Positions 1 through 8,617 of a DNA stretch of 64,000 bases are shown here, piece after piece. Position 1 is the first letter of the stretch; each line of letters starts with the position of its first letter. The stretch covers positions 1,798,001-1,862,000 of the forward strand of contig NZ_CP045652.1 of assembly GCF_009557615.1 (NCBI RefSeq), written 5' to 3'. This stretch comes from Sphingobacteruim zhuxiongii. Its GTDB lineage: Bacteria; Bacteroidota; Bacteroidia; Sphingobacteriales; Sphingobacteriaceae. The notes below the pieces were generated by a model that was given only the letters and a program-made list of their open reading frames with translations, was not told the origin of the DNA and did not search any database. A program made the translations under genes and the position numbers.

Positions 1-1
1 T

Positions 2-1258
2 ATACCAGCACCTGTTGGTGATCCTACCGCTCCTTTACAAGCTTTAATCTTTGACTCGGTATTTAACTCATTCCGCGGGATTATGGCTTATTTCAAAGTC
101 GAGAACGGTGAGATTAGAAAAGGTGATCGTGTTAAGTTCGTGGCGACTGGAAAAGAATACTTCGCTGATGAAGTAGGTACATTGAAGTTAAATCAAGTAC
201 CAAAGGAGGTTATTAAGACTGGAGACGTAGGTTATATCATATCCGGAATTAAAGAAGCGCGTGAAGTGAAGGTAGGAGATACCATTACGCATCGCGAACG
301 TCCATGTGAATCTGCTATTCAAGGATTTGAAGAGGTAAAACCAATGGTATTTGCGGGTATTTACCCTGTAGATACTGAGGATTACGAGGAATTGAGAGAG
401 TCCATGCACCGCCTTCAATTGAATGATGCTTCGCTTGTCTTTGAACCAGAATCATCGGCCGCATTAGGCTTTGGATTCCGTTGTGGTTTCTTAGGTATGC
501 TACACATGGAGATTATTCAGGAGCGTTTAGAACGTGAGTTTGATATGACGGTAATCACAACCGTACCCAACGTATCTTACCGTGCGTATTTAACAAAAGA
601 CAACGAAGAGGTTGTTGTACATAACCCTTCCGATCTTCCTGATCCAAGTAAATTAGATTCAATCGAAGAGCCCTATATCAAGGCGAATATTATTACAAAG
701 GCAGAGTTCGTAGGACCTGTTATGTCATTATGTATTCAAAAGCGTGGTACGATTATCAATCAATCGTATTTGACTTCTGATCGTGTTGAATTGGTGTTCG
801 AAATGCCTATGGGCGAGATTGTCTTCGATTTCTACGATAAATTGAAAACGATTTCAAAAGGATATGCATCATTTGACTATCATCAAATTGGCTATCGTGT
901 ATCTGATTTAGTGAAATTAGATATTCGCTTAAACGATGAGCCTGTGGATGCGCTTTCATCTTTGATTCACCGTAGTAATGCTTACGATTTTGGTAAGAAA
1001 ATCTGTGAGAAATTGAAAGAGCTATTACCTCGTCAACAATTTGAGATTCGTATCCAAGCCTCTATTGGTGCTAAGATTATCGCTCGTGAGACGATATCTG
1101 CATTACGTAAAGATGTAACTGCAAAATGTTATGGTGGTGATATCTCACGTAAACGTAAGCTCTTAGAGAAGCAAAAGAAAGGTAAAAAACGTATGCGTCA
1201 GGTAGGTAACGTGGAGATTCCACAGTCTGCATTTATGGCGGTATTGAAATTAGACTAA
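2..1258 (+). CDS. lepA: Elongation factor 4 (LepA), 5'-truncated by window edge
   Basis: The reading frame is open from base 2 and encodes the last 418 residues of a protein usually close to 600 residues, so most of the GTPase domain lies outside the window. The visible part begins just before a conserved LepA stretch ([16 protein letters not shown]) and contains domain II, the [15 protein letters not shown] element of the EF-G-like domain III, and the LepA-specific C-terminal domain with the basic [15 protein letters not shown] segment that contacts tRNA and ribosome. The protein is a ribosomal GTPase of translation elongation. folD follows after 24 bases in the same direction, so the two may be co-transcribed. 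Identity is very secure. Confidence 0.97.
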   Translation: MPAPVGDPTAPLQALIFDSVFNSFRGIMAYFKVENGEIRKGDRVKFVATGKEYFADEVGTLKLNQVPKEVIKTGDVGYIISGIKEAREVKVGDTITHRERPCESAIQGFEEVKPMVFAGIYPVDTEDYEELRESMHRLQLNDASLVFEPESSAALGFGFRCGFLGMLHMEIIQERLEREFDMTVITTVPNVSYRAYLTKDNEEVVVHNPSDLPDPSKLDSIEEPYIKANIITKAEFVGPVMSLCIQKRGTIINQSYLTSDRVELVFEMPMGEIVFDFYDKLKTISKGYASFDYHQIGYRVSDLVKLDIRLNDEPVDALSSLIHRSNAYDFGKKICEKLKELLPRQQFEIRIQASIGAKIIARETISALRKDVTAKCYGGDISRKRKLLEKQKKGKKRMRQVGNVEIPQSAFMAVLKLD

Positions 1259-1282
1259 AACTTAAATCAACCTATTTATAAC

Positions 1283-2167
1283 ATGAAGTTACTTGACGGA
1301 AAAGAAGTTTCTGCAAAACTTAAAGAAGATATCAAAAGAGAAGCCGCTGAATTGACAGCAAAGCTTGGTCGTAAACCACATTTAGTGGCAATCTTAGTTG
1401 GCAATGATGGAGGAAGTGAGACCTACGTTGCGAGCAAGATGAGAAACTGTGAACAAGTAGGATTCGATTCTACGAATGTTCATTATGACGCTGATATTTC
1501 TGAGGAGGCTTTGTTAGCAAAGATCGCAGAAATCAATCAAGATGAAAACATCGATGGTTTAATTGTTCAATTACCATTGCCAAAGCATATTGATCCAGAA
1601 AAAGTAACCGAAGCAATCGATTATAAAAAAGATGTGGATGGTTTTCATCCGATCAATTTAGGTCGTATGCAGAGAAATTTACCATGTTTTATTCCTGCGA
1701 CTCCTTATGGTATTATGTTAATGTTAGAGCATTACGGAATTGATACTGCAGGTAAGAAAGCTGTTGTTGTCGGACGTAGTAATATTGTCGGCTCACCAAT
1801 GAGCATCTTATTAGCTCGTAATAGTCAACCAGGAAACTGTACAGTAACCTTGACGCATAGCCGTACAAAAAATCTTCAAGAAGAAGTCCTTCAAGGCGAT
1901 ATCATTGTAGCGGCGATTGGTAAGAAGAATTTTGTCACTGCGGACATGGTTAAGGAAGGTGCGATAGTGATCGACGTAGGTATCAACCGCGAGACGTCTA
2001 CAGAAACAAAATCGGGCTTTAAATTATACGGAGACGTAGATTTTGAAGCTGTAGCGCCGAAAGCGTCATGGATTACACCTGTACCTGGAGGCGTAGGGCT
2101 GATGACGATTATTGGTCTATTAAAAAATACATTAGAAGCAGCAAAAGGTACAGTATATACAAAGTAA
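1283..2167 (+). CDS. folD: Bifunctional methylenetetrahydrofolate dehydrogenase / methenyltetrahydrofolate cyclohydrolase
   Basis: A cytoplasmic one-carbon enzyme that oxidises 5,10-methylene-THF with NAD(P)+ and hydrolyses the methenyl intermediate to 10-formyl-THF for purine and fMet synthesis. At 294 residues it has the usual FolD length. Visible signatures are the catalytic Tyr48 and Lys52 ([11 protein letters not shown]), the substrate-site DVDGFHP near residue 117, the dinucleotide-binding [11 protein letters not shown] near residue 163, and the C-terminal [11 protein letters not shown]. It starts 24 bases after lepA on the same strand. Confidence 0.98.
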   Translation: MKLLDGKEVSAKLKEDIKREAAELTAKLGRKPHLVAILVGNDGGSETYVASKMRNCEQVGFDSTNVHYDADISEEALLAKIAEINQDENIDGLIVQLPLPKHIDPEKVTEAIDYKKDVDGFHPINLGRMQRNLPCFIPATPYGIMLMLEHYGIDTAGKKAVVVGRSNIVGSPMSILLARNSQPGNCTVTLTHSRTKNLQEEVLQGDIIVAAIGKKNFVTADMVKEGAIVIDVGINRETSTETKSGFKLYGDVDFEAVAPKASWITPVPGGVGLMTIIGLLKNTLEAAKGTVYTK

Positions 2168-2233
2168 ATTTTTTGGTACAAATATTGTATATTGAGCTAA
2201 TTGTAAAATGTTAACCAAAACGCAAATTAAAAA

Positions 2234-2740
2234 ATGAAAAAAATTGCATTATTAGCAGCCGTTGCATGCGCGATCACATTCTCAGCATGTAACAATACTT
2301 CATCAGTTGATAAAAACAATGATGGCGATACAACAGTGGGTGAAAAATTAGATCATTCATTAGAGACAGCAGAAGATCATGCTGGTCACCTTCATGCAGA
2401 AGCTGATCAAGCTTTAGTAGACGCAGAAGCAAAAGCTAAACAAGCGCAAGCTGATTTAGATGCTGCTATTAAAAGCGGAGACAAAAAAGCACAAGAAGCA
2501 GCTCAAAAAACTTTAGATGAAGCAAACGCTGCTTGGGAAAAAACTAAAGCTGCAGCAAAAGAAGCTGGTCAAAAAGTTGAAAACGGTGTAAACAACGCTG
2601 TTGATGCAACGAAAGACGCAGCAAACAAAACTGGTGAAGCAATTGACAATGCAGCTAAGAAAACAGCTGATAAAGTTGAAGAAGGAACCAAAGCTGCAGA
2701 AAGAAAGCTTGACAATGTTAAAGAAGCTTTGAAAAACTAA
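2234..2740 (+). CDS. Small Ala/Lys-rich lipoprotein
   Basis: 168 residues. A type II signal peptide (MKKIALLAAVACAITFSAC) ends at a lipobox with Cys19, so the product is probably an envelope lipoprotein. The rest is low-complexity, rich in Ala, Lys, Glu and Asp, with heptad-like A-K-x-A patterns that predict long amphipathic helices similar to LEA-like or apolipoprotein-like proteins. Function is unknown; an envelope stress or structural role is only a guess. It is followed by a clear intrinsic terminator, so it is probably monocistronic. Confidence 0.8.
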   Translation: MKKIALLAAVACAITFSACNNTSSVDKNNDGDTTVGEKLDHSLETAEDHAGHLHAEADQALVDAEAKAKQAQADLDAAIKSGDKKAQEAAQKTLDEANAAWEKTKAAAKEAGQKVENGVNNAVDATKDAANKTGEAIDNAAKKTADKVEEGTKAAERKLDNVKEALKN

Positions 2741-2786
2741 ACTAATTTAATTAATTATAATTAATTGGTTATTAGGTTTTTAATTG

Positions 2787-2819
2787 AAGCGCCAAATTCA
2801 TTTGGCGCTTTGTTTTTTG
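2787..2819 (+). terminator. Intrinsic terminator after the Ala/Lys-rich lipoprotein
   Basis: A perfect 10-bp stem (AAGCGCCAAA with TTTGGCGCTT, 2787-2796 and 2801-2810) with a 4-base loop is followed by a T-rich tract. Confidence 0.85.
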
Positions 2820-2836
2820 TTTAAATTTTACAAGAT

Positions 2837-3283
2837 ATGATAGAGAAAAAGCTGCTGATTGACTTATGTGTTGAGAAAACGAAGAATCGCGTCAATGAAA
2901 TTCAAGTCGCTATAGACGCGGCTAATGATGCGATTGTTAACGACACGAAGAGTAGTATGGGGGATAAGTACGAGACTTCGCGTGAGATGGCTCAACAGGA
3001 GCTCTCTCGTCTGCAGAATCAGTTAAACCAAGCCAATAAGGATCTTGATATTCTATTAAATCTTCCAGAGGGTAAAAACAAATTGGTTGGCATGGGAAGC
3101 CTAGTGATGACGGATCAATTCAACTACTTAGTAGCAACATCGATAGGGCCTATGAAAATCGAAAATGAAATATTGATGGTCGTTTCTCGACTGTCGCCGA
3201 TTGGTGAAGTCTTGTTTGGAAAGGAAGTTGATGACGAGATACATTTCAACGGTAAACGATTCAAAATAAAAGCTATTAAATAA
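2837..3283 (+). CDS. GreA/GreB-related small protein
   Basis: 148 residues. The N-terminal half is a predicted coiled coil containing the KSSMGDKYETSREMAQQEL signature typical of a Bacteroidota family distantly related to Gre transcript-cleavage factors. The C-terminal half (SRLSPIGEVLFGKEVDDEI) matches the GreA/GreB C-terminal FKBP-like domain pattern. A role at the RNA polymerase secondary channel is inferred from this likeness. Members have, as I recall, often been mislabelled 3-oxoacyl-ACP synthase; nothing in the sequence supports that. Terminators lie on both sides, so it is monocistronic. Confidence 0.75.
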   Translation: MIEKKLLIDLCVEKTKNRVNEIQVAIDAANDAIVNDTKSSMGDKYETSREMAQQELSRLQNQLNQANKDLDILLNLPEGKNKLVGMGSLVMTDQFNYLVATSIGPMKIENEILMVVSRLSPIGEVLFGKEVDDEIHFNGKRFKIKAIK

Positions 3284-3287
3284 TACA

Positions 3288-3317
3288 AAAAAAGGATTCT
3301 ATTTAGAATCCTTTTTT
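3288..3317 (+). terminator. Intrinsic terminator after the Gre-like gene
   Basis: AAAAAAGGATTCT (3288-3300) pairs with AGAATCCTTTTTT (3305-3317). The T-run at the 3' end and the A-run at the 5' end let it act in both directions. Confidence 0.85.
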
Positions 3318-3460
3318 ATTGCCTTTCAATACCTGTTGTTACAATAATTCCTATAAAATCCCCTTAAAATAAAACCATAAATACTTTTATTTTTTAAAAC
3401 ATTTTCAACTTGTTTTTTGTTTAGATTTAGGTAGTGTTAACTAACGTAAATAAGTCATTT

Positions 3461-3958
3461 ATGAATCTTAAAAAAATCTTATCTGTATTAGTGGTTGCCG
3501 TTACTTTATTAACGGGAACTATCGCTTGTAAATCGAAGATTTCAGACGCCGATTTGAAAGCCAAAGTAGAGACTGCAGTTCAGTCTAATCCAAATGTAAT
3601 CGTAGAAGTTAAAGACGGCGTTGTGACCTTAAATGGTACCGTTTCTTCTGACGATGAGAAAGCGAAATTAGAGTCAGCAGCGAAAGCAGCAGACGCAAAA
3701 GGAGTGAAGTCTGTGGTTAATAACCTAGTCGTTAACTCGATTCCATTAGAGCCTATTCAAGTGAATACTAATGATGCGGATCTTCAAGGCAAGGTTGCTA
3801 CATTCACCAAAGATTTCCCAACAGTGAAAACAACAGTTGTAGACGGTGTAATTACTGTGACTGGAGAATTAGAACAAGCGCGTATACAAGCGTTGAAAAT
3901 GGGATTGGATGCCTTAAATCCTAAGAAAGTAGATATGTCAGGTATAAAGATTAAATAG
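3461..3958 (+). CDS. BON-domain lipoprotein
   Basis: 165 residues from the ATG at 3461; an upstream in-frame GTG (3434) would add nine residues ahead of a good signal peptide and is less likely. The signal peptide ends in a lipobox (LLTGTIAC), so the product is probably membrane-anchored. Two BON modules follow: residues ~35-95 (VIVEVKDGVVTLNGTV pattern) and ~100-160 (VDGVITVTGELEQARI). BON domains bind phospholipid or other envelope ligands and occur in osmotic-stress proteins such as OsmY. The next gene begins 6 bases downstream and also has a BON-like N-terminus, so the pair probably works together. Confidence 0.85.
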   Translation: MNLKKILSVLVVAVTLLTGTIACKSKISDADLKAKVETAVQSNPNVIVEVKDGVVTLNGTVSSDDEKAKLESAAKAADAKGVKSVVNNLVVNSIPLEPIQVNTNDADLQGKVATFTKDFPTVKTTVVDGVITVTGELEQARIQALKMGLDALNPKKVDMSGIKIK

Positions 3959-3964
3959 ATTATT

Positions 3965-4387
3965 ATGAGTTTACAAGACAAATATAAAGTACTGATTGAT
4001 ACGGCAAATTCTTCAGGAATCGACGGATTGCAAGTAGCAGAATTAGATGGTGTACTTCAAATTCGTGGTACAGCGCCAAATGCTGATGTGAAAAACAAGT
4101 TATGGGATGTCTATAACCAGATTGATCCAAATTTCTTAACAGGCGATGTCGTTATGAATGTCGATGTTTCAACTGCAGTTACAGGACAGCAAGTTCGTGT
4201 GATTACAGAAAGTAGTAACTTGAACATTCGTAAAGGTCCAGGTACTGATCAACCGATTGTAGGTAAGGCTGCTAAAGATGAGATTATCACTCTAATTAGC
4301 CGTGCTAATGATCAATGGTGGTTAGTAAGAACTAAAGACAATGAAGAAGGATATTGCTATGCGCAGTATCTAGAACCTGTTTCTTAA
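3965..4387 (+). CDS. BON-like plus bacterial SH3 domain protein
   Basis: 140 residues, 6 bases after the BON lipoprotein and probably in its operon. Residues 1-75 resemble one BON module; residues ~80-138 form an SH3b domain (LNIRKGPGTDQPIVGKA, then WWLVRTKDNEEGYCYAQYL), a fold used for peptidoglycan or protein binding. No signal peptide is visible, so location is uncertain. The combination resembles LysM/BON potassium-binding Kbp-like proteins in general architecture, but there is no LysM and no function is asserted. Confidence 0.8.
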   Translation: MSLQDKYKVLIDTANSSGIDGLQVAELDGVLQIRGTAPNADVKNKLWDVYNQIDPNFLTGDVVMNVDVSTAVTGQQVRVITESSNLNIRKGPGTDQPIVGKAAKDEIITLISRANDQWWLVRTKDNEEGYCYAQYLEPVS

Positions 4388-4401
4388 ACGGTCCAACATA
4401 A

Positions 4402-4430
4402 AAAAAAGGAGCTCCATGAGCTCCTTTTTT
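4402..4430. terminator. Bidirectional intrinsic terminator
   Basis: AAAAAAGGAGCTC (4402-4414) and GAGCTCCTTTTTT (4418-4430) form a perfect 13-bp stem with a 3-base loop between convergent genes. It has an A-run on one side and a T-run on the other. Confidence 0.92.
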
Positions 4431-4431
4431 T

Positions 4432-5163
4432 TTATGCTTTTTCTATTTTCATTAAATCCTGTATCGCTACAGAAGCTAAGGCACCTCCAAAAGCTGCCGG
4501 AAGATACGACATCGTACCGTATGCAGACTTCTTGAAATTACTGCCATCCGTGTATAATAGGGATTCCTTGTCTGGTAATTCCGTTGAGAAAACGACTTTA
4601 ACCCCTTTGCGAATACCATGTTTCTTTAACTTCTTGCGGATATGTTGTGCTAATTTGCAATTATAGGTTGTGCCAATATCGGCAATACGAACCTTTGTAG
4701 GGTCTAATTTCCCTCCAGCGCCCATCGAGCTAACGAATGGAATTTTAGCATCTAATGCCAAGCGGATAAAGAATAGCTTCGGTGTAATACTATCAATTGC
4801 TTCAATACAATAGTCAGGAGCATATTCCAATAAAGCAGGAATAGTCTCTGGTAGCACAAAATCCTGTACTACATTTAATTCTAATTCGGGGTTAATGGCT
4901 AGCAAGCGCTCGCGCATGATTTCGGCTTTCGCTTGACCGTGATTCGTCGCCAAGGCTGGTAATTGTCTGTTTCTATTGGTTGGATCAACCGTATCGCCGT
5001 CGATGATCGTCATTTTACCGACTCCCGAACGACAGATAAACTCCGCAGCAAAGGAACCAACGCCCCCTAAGCCCAAAACCATCACATGTGAATTAGCTAA
5101 CTTTTCTAGTGCTTCTCGTCCCACCAACGCCTCGGTGCGAGAAAGCCAAGATAAATCCTTCAT
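4432..5163 (-). CDS. tcdA: tRNA threonylcarbamoyladenosine dehydratase
   Basis: 243 residues, E1-like (ThiF/MoeB superfamily) ATP-dependent enzyme that cyclises t6A37 of tRNA to ct6A. Visible features are the nucleotide-binding GLGGVGSFAAE (residues 31-41), the D-x-D segment IIDGDTVDPTNRNRQL with the conserved Arg/Asn pair, and a C-terminal region matching the CsdL/YgdL branch. The HesA/MoeB CxxC zinc motifs are absent, as expected for TcdA. It lies 6 bases downstream of the TatD gene on the same strand, an arrangement that suggests an operon. Confidence 0.92.
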   Translation of the reverse strand: MKDLSWLSRTEALVGREALEKLANSHVMVLGLGGVGSFAAEFICRSGVGKMTIIDGDTVDPTNRNRQLPALATNHGQAKAEIMRERLLAINPELELNVVQDFVLPETIPALLEYAPDYCIEAIDSITPKLFFIRLALDAKIPFVSSMGAGGKLDPTKVRIADIGTTYNCKLAQHIRKKLKKHGIRKGVKVVFSTELPDKESLLYTDGSNFKKSAYGTMSYLPAAFGGALASVAIQDLMKIEKA

Positions 5164-5169
5164 TGATCT

Positions 5170-5817
5170 TTAAGTTGATTTAAATACGCTATTAAAATTA
5201 GTCGAAATCTGATCCTCTACCTGTATTGTAGACAATTTTCGAACTCGGCAAAAATAAGCATAAATATCTGAGATTTTCGTTGGTTTATCGTCAGTTTCTA
5301 AGAAAAAACGATCCAAAGGGATATGCTGAATGACATCATCCAATTTGCCTTTTAAGATCGCTGTACCTAAGGAAAGGTAGTAGTTTTTATTCTTTAACAG
5401 TTGCTCAGCAAGGGGCCAGTTTCGATCAAATCCATGAAATATAACCGGAACCTTAACCTCTTTTCGTAAAAGCGAAATGAAAACCTCATGATAGGCGCGA
5501 ACACAATGAATGATGAGCGGCTTTTTAAGCGCGTTAGCGAGCGTTATTTGTTTTTCGAATACCCGAATCTGTTTATTCCACTCCGTGCTTGTCAGCTTAT
5601 CTAAACCGCATTCTCCGATAGCAAGAACCTGAGGCTTGCCAGCGTACTGTTCGAGCGCTGCCCATTGTGCCTCCTCATCTAAATCAATATACCAAGGATG
5701 TATACCTGCGGAACAGGCCTGTTCATAGAGGTAATCTTTCGATACGATACAATTTGGAAGCACAAAATCTTCCGGAGCATTGGTCGAAATGGAATGCGAG
5801 TGAATATTAATCAGCAT
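5170..5817 (-). CDS. TatD-family metal-dependent hydrolase
   Basis: 215 residues, somewhat shorter than the usual ~255. TatD TIM-barrel motifs are in order: the metal-binding HSH near the N-terminus (NIHSHS), AIGECGLDK with the bridging Glu, IIHC and FHGF with further His ligands, and LETDD with the final Asp. TatD proteins are Mg-dependent DNases (3'-5') or related phosphohydrolases in the cytoplasm. It is directly upstream of tcdA. The family is sure, the exact substrate is not. Confidence 0.88.
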   Translation of the reverse strand: MLINIHSHSISTNAPEDFVLPNCIVSKDYLYEQACSAGIHPWYIDLDEEAQWAALEQYAGKPQVLAIGECGLDKLTSTEWNKQIRVFEKQITLANALKKPLIIHCVRAYHEVFISLLRKEVKVPVIFHGFDRNWPLAEQLLKNKNYYLSLGTAILKGKLDDVIQHIPLDRFFLETDDKPTKISDIYAYFCRVRKLSTIQVEDQISTNFNSVFKST

Positions 5818-5852
5818 GAATACGTGTAATTTTCCGGACGGAAGTTAAGCAA

Positions 5853-6179
5853 TTAATCGACAAGATAGCAAGCTTCGAACTCCAGAACGACAATTCCCGA
5901 AGTCGTATCAATCTTAAATCGCTTTCTAGACTGATCATTGTCAAAACTCTTCTCGATTTCTGGAACGACTTCGCTAATCTCTAGAATAACAGGATAACCT
6001 TCTTTCGGAATCTCCGAACGCGAATAATAGGTTACATGCTCAAATCTAAGCTTCTTTTGTTGCGCATGACTCGGTTCCTCAGCGTCCAATAGCAGGGTGA
6101 CATCCAGAGTCTGTGTTCGTGAATCTTCTTCTGTTTTGATAATTTCAGCGTCAAGTAATGAATCAATATCTATCGTCAT
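5853..6179 (-). CDS. Hypothetical protein, 108 residues
   Basis: I do not recognise this family. The product is acidic, without signal peptide or membrane segment, and has alternating beta-strand-like stretches (TQTLDVTLLLD, PVILEISEVVPEI, GIVVLEFEACYLVD), which suggests a small cytoplasmic beta-rich domain. It is transcribed in the same direction as tatD and tcdA, 35 bases upstream of tatD, and may be the first gene of that group. Codon use resembles its neighbours. Confidence 0.6.
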   Translation of the reverse strand: MTIDIDSLLDAEIIKTEEDSRTQTLDVTLLLDAEEPSHAQQKKLRFEHVTYYSRSEIPKEGYPVILEISEVVPEIEKSFDNDQSRKRFKIDTTSGIVVLEFEACYLVD

Positions 6180-6240
6180 AAATTTGTATATATAGTCCTA
6201 TATACCTAATAACAGCTGAATATAGATTTCGTTTTAAATA

Positions 6241-6408
6241 TTAATTATTGCTGAACTCGAATTTATGTCGTTGCAAATGCTCCAAAATTTCTTTCCATAG
6301 GAACTTCGGTTTATCGCTCATTGCAACCTTCTTTATACTCTTGATAAAGGGATGACTGTGTCCTGTCGAATTTGATGAATTCAATCCATAGGGCTTCTTG
6401 TTAAACAT
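6241..6408 (-). CDS. Small hypothetical protein, 55 residues
   Basis: A short open frame starting at the ATG complementary to 6406-6408, preceded by a near-perfect Shine-Dalgarno (AAGGAGA, 6 bases before the ATG), which is rare in this window. The sequence is basic and His-containing (SSNSTGHSHPFIK, then FLWKEILEHLQRHKFEFSNN at the end), with a predicted C-terminal amphipathic helix. No family is recognised. The strong ribosome binding site and helix-forming tail favour a real gene over chance. Confidence 0.55.
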   Translation of the reverse strand: MFNKKPYGLNSSNSTGHSHPFIKSIKKVAMSDKPKFLWKEILEHLQRHKFEFSNN

Positions 6409-6642
6409 ATTGTCTCCTTCCTTTCAATTTGTTTACAAATGGTTATTAAGCAGGCTTTTGTGGATTAAGCCACGCTATTCTAATTAAATTTATCGAATTA
6501 AAATGGAAATATGAAATAGCAGGCAGAATAAAATGATAGGAATTGTTAGCCGAGCAGGAGTGACGAAACCTAAAGAACGCTTTTTCCACAAGGGTTTTTT
6601 ATTGCTTGCTGATTGGTTATATTCGTGACAAATTTTTCAGCA

Positions 6643-7548
6643 TTGTTAAAAATAGCGCATCATAAAGCATACATACACCCATTAGCTTCGACTCATCGAT
6701 TTCCGATGATTAAGTATGAGCTCATTCCTGAACAATTGCTATATGAAGGTCTTGTACAAACTCATAACTTTTTCGAACCACAATTAGTTGATAGAGAACT
6801 AATCTATTTGGCACATGATAAAGCTTATGTTGACGCATTGTTAGACCTGCAGCTCGACCCAATGATGATCCGAAGAATTGGATTTCCAATGTCGCAAACC
6901 TTAGTAGATCGCGAACGTTATCTAATCGATGGTACAATTAAAGCCTGTGACGCAGCGATGCAATATGGGGTCGCTTTCAATACGGCTGGAGGAACACATC
7001 ATGCAGGGAGGGACTTCGGAGAGGGCTTTTGTTTGTTGAACGATCAAGCAGTTGCTGCTGCTTATTTGTATCATCAGAAGCTCGCAAAGAAAATCTTAAT
7101 CATTGACCTCGACGTGCATCAAGGAAATGGAACAGCACATATTTTTGAAAATCATCCTGATATCATCACTTTTTCTATTCATGGAGAAAAGAATTTCCCC
7201 TTTAAGAAGGAGAAGTCCCATATCGATATTGGATTATCCGAAGGAATAGAAGACGATGCCTACCTAGACTTATTAGCGCAAGAACTCGAACGCGTATTCC
7301 AACAAATACAACCAGATTTTGTATTTTACCAAGCTGGTGTTGATGTACTCGCTACGGACAAACTCGGAAAGTTCAAATTAACACAAGAAGGCTGCAAAAA
7401 TAGAGATGAGTTAGTCTTTCAAGCCTGTAAAGCAAATCATACACCAGTAGAAGTTAGTATGGGCGGAGGTTATTCTGTGCAAATTAAAGATATCGTTAAT
7501 GCACATGTAAACACATACCGCACTGCTATTCATATTTACGATTTATAA
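6643..7548 (+). CDS. Histone deacetylase-family amidohydrolase
   Basis: 301 residues when started at the TTG at 6643 (MLKIAHHKAY), which matches the usual N-terminus of bacterial homologues; an earlier TTG at 6613 would add ten poorly conserved residues. Arginase/deacetylase-fold motifs are present: GGTHHAGRDFGEGFC with the catalytic His pair, LIIDLDVHQGNGTA with the zinc-ligand Asp and His, and YQAGVDVLATDKLG with the third ligand Asp. Such enzymes remove acyl groups from lysine, polyamines or acetoin-pathway proteins. The next gene starts 7 bases later. Substrate is unknown. Confidence 0.9.
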   Translation: MLKIAHHKAYIHPLASTHRFPMIKYELIPEQLLYEGLVQTHNFFEPQLVDRELIYLAHDKAYVDALLDLQLDPMMIRRIGFPMSQTLVDRERYLIDGTIKACDAAMQYGVAFNTAGGTHHAGRDFGEGFCLLNDQAVAAAYLYHQKLAKKILIIDLDVHQGNGTAHIFENHPDIITFSIHGEKNFPFKKEKSHIDIGLSEGIEDDAYLDLLAQELERVFQQIQPDFVFYQAGVDVLATDKLGKFKLTQEGCKNRDELVFQACKANHTPVEVSMGGGYSVQIKDIVNAHVNTYRTAIHIYDL

Positions 7549-7555
7549 AACAAAC

Positions 7556-8614
7556 ATGTTATTTCACCAAGACGCAAACTTCGAAAACCTTATTATCCAT
7601 CATGTTGGAAATAAAAGCCAAGACGAGTATTTCACTTTATCAGACGTTGAAGTCGATGTCGCTTCAGACGAAGTGCTGACAAGTTTGTTAATGCAATACT
7701 TTATGAAACCTTTCGGTAAACAAGCTGAAGTCTATCGCTTTTACCATCCCAATGATGATTTGGAATTTAATGAGGTATACAGTTATTCTAAGCGTTTCTT
7801 TGAAGGGCAGTTATCCTTTATTGAATACTCCAAATCCGTAACGAAATACCTGTTCGAGGTATCCGAACACCCCAAGATTAAATCCGGTGAAGTCTATGTT
7901 GTAGCGCTGGAGAATGTGCAATTAGAAGGGGAAGATCATCGCGCGATAGGTATCTTTAAATCAGAGAATAAAGAAGCTTATCTTAAAGTGTATCCTCAGG
8001 CGGATGGCCTAGGTGTAAATTATGAGGAGCAGGCTATTAACATTAATAAACTTGATAAAGGCGTAGTTATCGTCAATACCGAGTCTGAGGAAGGATTTAA
8101 AGTGTTATGCTTAGATCAAACCAACGGGTCAGAGGCTGTATATTGGAAAGATGACTTCTTGAAGCTTCGCGTTCGTAACGATAATTTCCAACAGACAGGA
8201 AATCTGATGAAGGTCTATAAGAACTTTGTGAATGATAAATTGGAGGAAGTTTTTGAATTGGACAAAGCCGATAAGATTGATCTGTTAAATCGCTCGATGA
8301 ATTATTTCAAAACCAAAGAGGAGTTTAACGAAGAAGAATTCAATACCGAAGTGATTGCTAATCCAGATGCCGCATCGCTCTTCAAAGACTATAAAACAGC
8401 TTTTGAGAAAGAATTTGATAGCCCATTCCAATCCAACTTTGATATCGCTGGCAATGCCGTTAAAAAGATGGCCTCGAGTTATAAGTCTGTTATTAAGCTG
8501 GATAAGAACTTCCATATCTATGTCCACGGAAAACGTGAGTATCTTGAAAAAGGATACGATGAAGATAAGGGAATGAACTACTACAAACTATTTTTTGAGA
8601 ACGAAGCTGAATAG
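7556..8614 (+). CDS. Nucleoid-associated protein, NdpA/YejK-like (NA37 family)
   Basis: 352 residues. The N-terminal IIHHVGNK, the central YVVALENVQLEGEDHRAIGIFKSE-type strand region and the C-terminal FHIYVHGKREYLEKGYDEDKG pattern are those of the 37-kDa nucleoid-associated protein family, whose E. coli member YejK binds DNA and topoisomerase IV. It is cytoplasmic and highly charged. It lies between an HDAC-like gene and a DUF3810 gene with spacings of 7 and 3 bases, a tight co-directional cluster. Family assignment is from overall pattern. Confidence 0.85.
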   Translation: MLFHQDANFENLIIHHVGNKSQDEYFTLSDVEVDVASDEVLTSLLMQYFMKPFGKQAEVYRFYHPNDDLEFNEVYSYSKRFFEGQLSFIEYSKSVTKYLFEVSEHPKIKSGEVYVVALENVQLEGEDHRAIGIFKSENKEAYLKVYPQADGLGVNYEEQAININKLDKGVVIVNTESEEGFKVLCLDQTNGSEAVYWKDDFLKLRVRNDNFQQTGNLMKVYKNFVNDKLEEVFELDKADKIDLLNRSMNYFKTKEEFNEEEFNTEVIANPDAASLFKDYKTAFEKEFDSPFQSNFDIAGNAVKKMASSYKSVIKLDKNFHIYVHGKREYLEKGYDEDKGMNYYKLFFENEAE

Positions 8615-8617
8615 CAG

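Noticed and set aside
6533..6628. 31-codon plus-strand frame before the HDAC-like gene
   Set aside because: No ribosome binding site and no conserved pattern; it is probably leader sequence.
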